Shown: in pieces, positions 5,356 to 8,123 of the stretch
How positions within the stretch are numbered: the first letter of the stretch is position 1
How the letters are laid out: each line of letters begins with the position of its first letter
NCBI GenBank assembly: GCA_947165745.1
Contig: CAMVBO010000059.1
Span: 1-8,123, forward strand
DNA: 8,123 bases
Source of the DNA: an uncultured Clostridia bacterium
GTDB lineage: Bacteria; Bacillota_A; Clostridia; Christensenellales; Aristaeellaceae
Direction: 5' to 3'
Position numbers and translations under genes: made by a program
The notes under the pieces: model-generated
The model's input: the letters and a program-made list of their open reading frames with translations, nothing else
What the model was told of the DNA's origin: nothing
Databases searched by the model: none

Positions 5356-5384
5356 AACAATCCCCTTCCGAATGTTGTGCCTTC

Positions 5385-5413
5385 ACTTTATCACAACGCC
5401 CACCCCAAGTCAA
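5385..5413 (-). promoter_or_regulatory. Promoter of the peptidoglycan-binding-domain gene
   Basis: On the minus strand, TTGACT (5408-5413), 17-bp spacer, TAAAGT (5385-5390). The -35 box is strong and the -10 is 4/6. Leader to the ATG would be about 25 nt. Confidence 0.6.
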
Positions 5414-5453
5414 CAGACATTTTGCAGCGAAGCCGCCAATCATGCACACATCC

Positions 5454-5491
5454 AAAAAACGGCTTCCCCGCTGCGGCGGGGAAGCCCGTTC
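5454..5491 (-). terminator. Intrinsic terminator of the Ig-like/lysozyme gene
   Basis: On the minus strand the stem pairs 5476-5490 with 5458-5471 around a 4-nt loop (one bulged base at 5487). It is followed by a T run (A6 on the plus strand, 5454-5459). It begins about 26 nt after the stop at 5517. Confidence 0.92.
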
Positions 5492-5516
5492 TATTTTACA
5501 CGCCAGTGACCGCCCG

Positions 5517-7922
5517 TCACTTGCCCACCATCACCCGATAGATCTCGGCGGCCTTGTTGCCGCGGGTGACGGCCTTGGACTCCTTGCTGGCGGGAACCTC
5601 GTACTTGAGGCAGACGATGGAGCCGGCGTCCCGGGCGGCGTTCTCGCTGGCGAGCTTGCCGCTGTTGTTCTTCTTCCAGGTGCTGTAGACGCTGGCATAG
5701 CTGCCCTTCAGGTCGTAGAGGATCATCTCGTTCTCCGCGACGGCCACCTGGGCCGCGGAGATGGTGCTGCCGGAGCCGGCGTGCTTGCGATAGAAGGATA
5801 CCAGCGTCCTGGTGCGCGCGCCGGTCCACTGCACGATGCCCAGACCGAACTTGCCCTCCCACTTGCCAGCGGCCAGCTTGTCCATCAGGGCCTCCAGGTC
5901 GTTCAGGTTCACGGACTGCACATACCGGCCGGAATAATTGTCCCGATAGAAGTTTTCCTCGGCGAAGCGCAGCTTCTTTTCGGCGGAACCCTTGTAGGCG
6001 GCCAGCTCCTCCTTGGAGAGGTACACCGCGCTGAGCACATAGCTGCCGTTCTTCAGGGCATAGTAGTTGCCGCCGTCCAGGTAGCAGAAATACCGGGGAC
6101 GCTTCTGGTAGTTGCTGATGTACTTGCTGCTCTCGAACAGGCCGTAGGTGCCCTCGGCCAGTATGTTCGCGCCTACGCCGGCGGCGAAGGCGGGCTCAAA
6201 GCCGTTGGCGATCAGCAGCTGGACCACGTTGGCGATGGCGTCCTTCTTCGCGCCCAGGATGGAACAGCTCTTGAGGTTCGCCACCATCCGGGCCGCCGAA
6301 GGCGAACCCTCGGGGCTGGCCCCGGATTCGGGCAGGTCGATGCTCTCCCCGGCCACATCGCTGACCACCAGCTTGCAGAGGGCGTACTTCTTGTTGAACG
6401 TGGTGGCGCGGATATAGACCGTGCCGCCCTTCACGGCCGTGACCAGACCGGCGTCGTCCACCGTGGCCACGGCGGTGTTGCTGCTTTCCCAGCGCAGCGT
6501 GGAAACCGCGCCGGAGGGCAGCGTCGCCTTGATCTGCCGGGTCTCCCCCGCCGCCAGCGTCAGGCTGGCCGGGGACAGGGATACCTTCGAGGGGGCCTTG
6601 CTCACCTTTACCTTCACATAGGCGGTCAGGCCGTTCTGGGTCGTCACCCGGATGGTGGCCGTACCTGTCCTCTTGGCGGTAATCACGCCCTTGGAGGACA
6701 CCGCGGCGACCCGCTTTTTGCTGCTGGCGTAAGCATAGACCGCCGCCTCGCCCTCGCCCACCGTCGGGATCAGTTGGAACTTCTCGCCCTTGCCCAGGGC
6801 CAGCGCGTCGGCGTTCAACGCCACCGCAGTGGGCACGGTGCCGTTGAGGACCGTGACCTTGCAGCTGGCCTTTTTGTTGTTGAAGGTGCGGGCCGTGACC
6901 GTGGCGGTACCCGGAGCGACGCCGGTGAGCTTGCCGGCCGCGTCCACGGCGACGACGCCGGGGTCGCTGCTCTGCCAGACGATGGCGGAGGACGACTTTC
7001 TCGGCAGCTTCGCCTTCAGCGTGCGCATCTCGCCGATGCTCAGCCAGCCCGTCCTGGCGGACAACGTCAGCTTGTACGGTGCCTTGACCACCTTCACCGT
7101 GCACGTGGCCCGTACGCCGTTGTAGGCGATGGCGGTGATCTTCGCGGTGCCGGTCTTTTTGGCCGTCAGGTTGCCCTGGGCGTCCACGTGCAGCACCCTG
7201 CTCTTGCTGCTGGCGTAGTAGATCCGCGCCGCGCCCGCATTTTCCGGGATCATGGCCGCGAAGGGGCGCTTCTCCCCCTTGCCCAGCGTGAGCTTCCCGG
7301 AGGGGAACGCCAGCCGGTCGGGGCCGTTCAACACCTGCACGGTGTATTCCACGGAGGCGCCGGCCCCGGAGACGGTGATCACCGCCACGCCCAGGGCTTC
7401 GCCGGTGATCACGCCGGTGACCGCATCCACGGAGGCGATCTCCGGGTGATCGGAGGCGTATCCGACGGGCTCGACGCCATTCAACAGCGCCTTGCCGTCC
7501 AGCGGATACTGCTCGCCCAGACCCATGCGCAGGTCGGCGGCCACCTCGGCGGGGGCCACCTGGGCGTCCCCGTCCGCCAGAAGCGGCTCGAGGGCGGCTT
7601 CCGGCTCAATTGCCGAATCGGCGGCGGGCTCAACGGCCTCGGCCTCGGGTTCGTCGGCCGGTTCCGGGGAAATCGGCTCCGGCACCGGGGCATACTCCAC
7701 CTCCAGATCGAGCGTCGGTTCGGCATCAGGCGCCGGTGGCACGTCAGGCGCCGGTTCGGCATCGGGCGCCGGTGGCACGTCAGGCGCGGCCTCGCCGTCC
7801 CCGGTATAGATGGAGGGATCGTAGAGGTCCAGCTCCCCCAGCTCCTCTGATATCGCCGCCGGCAGGCACAGCGCCAGCGCCATCAGCAGGGCCAGTATTC
7901 TCACAATCCACCTGGATTTCAT
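5517..7922 (-). CDS. Secreted multi-Ig-like protein with C-terminal phage-tail-lysozyme-type domain
   Basis: The ATG at 7922 is chosen over the in-frame TTG at 7979 and ATG at 7937. It has AAGGAG 6 nt upstream and is followed at once by a signal peptide (MKSRWIVRILALLMALALCLPAAIS), giving 801 aa. The order is signal peptide (1-25), an acidic Pro/Ala/Glu linker (about 40-128) with a 12-residue unit APDVPPAPDAEP repeated twice (46-69), and about five bacterial Ig-like (Big_2) repeats (about 131-198, 203-279, 284-359, 365-440, 447-520). Each better unit carries a 'W/YxSSxxxVAxVDxxGxVTAxxxGTAxIT' type core. The C-terminal region (about 546-801) resembles phage tail lysozymes such as the N-terminal domain of phi29 gp13: VQLLIANGFEPAFAAGVGANILAE, then GKFGLGIVQWTGARTRTL. 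E590 in NILAEGTYG is the candidate catalytic Glu. It likely cuts peptidoglycan at the cell surface, with the Ig repeats as a stalk. No surrounding phage genes are seen, so a cellular enzyme is more likely than a prophage part. Activity is inferred. Confidence 0.9.
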   Translation of the reverse strand: MKSRWIVRILALLMALALCLPAAISEELGELDLYDPSIYTGDGEAAPDVPPAPDAEPAPDVPPAPDAEPTLDLEVEYAPVPEPISPEPADEPEAEAVEPAADSAIEPEAALEPLLADGDAQVAPAEVAADLRMGLGEQYPLDGKALLNGVEPVGYASDHPEIASVDAVTGVITGEALGVAVITVSGAGASVEYTVQVLNGPDRLAFPSGKLTLGKGEKRPFAAMIPENAGAARIYYASSKSRVLHVDAQGNLTAKKTGTAKITAIAYNGVRATCTVKVVKAPYKLTLSARTGWLSIGEMRTLKAKLPRKSSSAIVWQSSDPGVVAVDAAGKLTGVAPGTATVTARTFNNKKASCKVTVLNGTVPTAVALNADALALGKGEKFQLIPTVGEGEAAVYAYASSKKRVAAVSSKGVITAKRTGTATIRVTTQNGLTAYVKVKVSKAPSKVSLSPASLTLAAGETRQIKATLPSGAVSTLRWESSNTAVATVDDAGLVTAVKGGTVYIRATTFNKKYALCKLVVSDVAGESIDLPESGASPEGSPSAARMVANLKSCSILGAKKDAIANVVQLLIANGFEPAFAAGVGANILAEGTYGLFESSKYISNYQKRPRYFCYLDGGNYYALKNGSYVLSAVYLSKEELAAYKGSAEKKLRFAEENFYRDNYSGRYVQSVNLNDLEALMDKLAAGKWEGKFGLGIVQWTGARTRTLVSFYRKHAGSGSTISAAQVAVAENEMILYDLKGSYASVYSTWKKNNSGKLASENAARDAGSIVCLKYEVPASKESKAVTRGNKAAEIYRVMVGK
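7716..7787 (-). repeat. 36-bp tandem repeat coding for APDVPPAPDAEP
   Basis: Units 7716-7751 and 7752-7787 differ at one base (35/36 identical, the change is synonymous) and encode two identical 12-residue blocks in the Pro-rich linker. Near identity points to a recent in-frame duplication, a likely spot for length variation. Confidence 0.95.
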
Positions 7923-7928
7923 AGCGTG

Positions 7929-7934
7929 CTCCTT
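7929..7934 (-). promoter_or_regulatory. Ribosome site that fixes the start at 7922
   Basis: AAGGAG on the minus strand, 6 nt before ATG. A small hairpin (TCCCG 7937-7941 with CGGGA 7948-7952) stands 2 nt upstream of it and overlaps the in-frame upstream codons, which argues that the longer reading is leader, not protein. Confidence 0.85.
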
Positions 7935-8000
7935 CATCCCGTCAATTCGGGAATCTCCGGTATTTTCATGTCGCCTCAACGGGCGTGGATCTCTGCGTAT

Positions 8001-8029
8001 ATTTTATCACACTATTTCATTTATTGCAA
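8001..8029 (-). promoter_or_regulatory. Extended -10 promoter of the Ig-like/lysozyme gene
   Basis: On the minus strand, TTGCAA (8024-8029), 17-bp spacer, TAAAAT (8001-8006) preceded by TGA, i.e. an extended -10 (TGnTAAAAT). An AT-rich tract up to about 8060 lies upstream and could act as an UP element. The leader to ATG 7922 is about 70 nt. Confidence 0.8.
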
Positions 8030-8070
8030 TTATATTTCAAAAAGAGCGAGTATAAACATGAATTTGACAC

Positions 8071-8097
8071 AAAAAAAGGATCCCTCGGCTCCGCCGA
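8071..8097 (-). terminator. Weak or decayed terminator at right edge
   Basis: On the minus strand, TCGGC-GGA-GCCGA (5 bp, 8085-8097) followed by GGGATCC and seven T (8071-8077). The stem does not reach the T run because the far side (8098 on) no longer matches GGGATCC. It could end a minus-strand gene lying beyond the window. Confidence 0.3.
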
Positions 8098-8123
8098 CGC
8101 CCCGCGCGTTATGCCAGACGGTG

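Noticed and set aside
5442..7850. 802-codon open frame on the plus strand
   Set aside because: It is fully antisense to the Ig-like/lysozyme gene. Composition (Gly, His, Arg, Gln, Leu rich, no domain) is what a GC-biased gene gives on its opposite strand, and it has no ribosome site or promoter; the minus-strand gene has clear domains and signals.
7923..7979. Longer N-terminus of the Ig-like protein from TTG 7979 or ATG 7937
   Set aside because: It would put 14-19 charged residues before the signal peptide and lacks a ribosome site. ATG 7922 has AAGGAG at ideal spacing.
8063..8100. Plus-strand TTGACA at about 8064
   Set aside because: No acceptable -10 box lies 16-18 bp downstream, where the sequence is GC-rich hairpin.
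8109..8123. Possible tail of a minus-strand gene (codons H R L A then TAA)
   Set aside because: Only four codons are inside the window, and a stop codon at this length is expected by chance.

Overview
The window looks like chromosomal DNA from a GC-rich, Gram-positive-type anaerobe of the Clostridia. This is inferred from the M-box-controlled mgtE, the secreted Ig-like and peptidoglycan-binding proteins, strong AGGAGG-type ribosome sites and TTGACA/TATAAT-type promoters. The fit is best to gut or rumen Christensenellales-like lineages, but no marker gene fixes the taxonomy. There are four substantial protein genes, one partial tRNA gene, one riboswitch and an unusual tRNA-derived repeat system. 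No integrase, transposase, CRISPR array or phage module is present.

Left part (1-2110). The window opens inside a tRNA-Arg(ACG) gene. After its CCA end come a strong terminator, a structured segment that ends in an exact 18-bp second copy of the tRNA 3' end, and a second perfect terminator. This is the arrangement expected if a 141-bp element had inserted at the tRNA 3' end. A secreted protein of unknown function (527 aa, possible Cys/His metal site) follows with its own promoter. Just beyond it lies a second, tRNA-free copy of the first 68 bp of the element, so the gene is bracketed by direct repeats 1977 bp apart. The differences between the two copies preserve the hairpin.

Middle (2147-4024). 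A consensus promoter drives a Mg2+-sensing M-box riboswitch with an intrinsic terminator. Next comes a leader of about 200 nt that holds a plausible 28-codon upstream ORF and two hairpins, and then mgtE, a full-length Mg2+ channel/transporter. A bidirectional terminator separates mgtE from the convergent gene on the minus strand.

Right part (4048-8123). Two minus-strand genes, each with its own promoter and a terminator, encode exported envelope proteins. One is a peptidoglycan-binding-domain protein with an unknown C-terminal region. The other is an 801-aa protein with a Pro/Glu-rich linker, about five Ig-like repeats and a C-terminal phage-tail-lysozyme-type domain. The last ~200 bases hold only the promoter and leader of that gene and possibly the tail of an upstream gene.

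The most unusual material is the tRNA-3'-end repeat element at 66-206 with its partial copy at 2043-2110, followed by the extra layer (upstream ORF plus hairpins) between the M-box terminator and mgtE.
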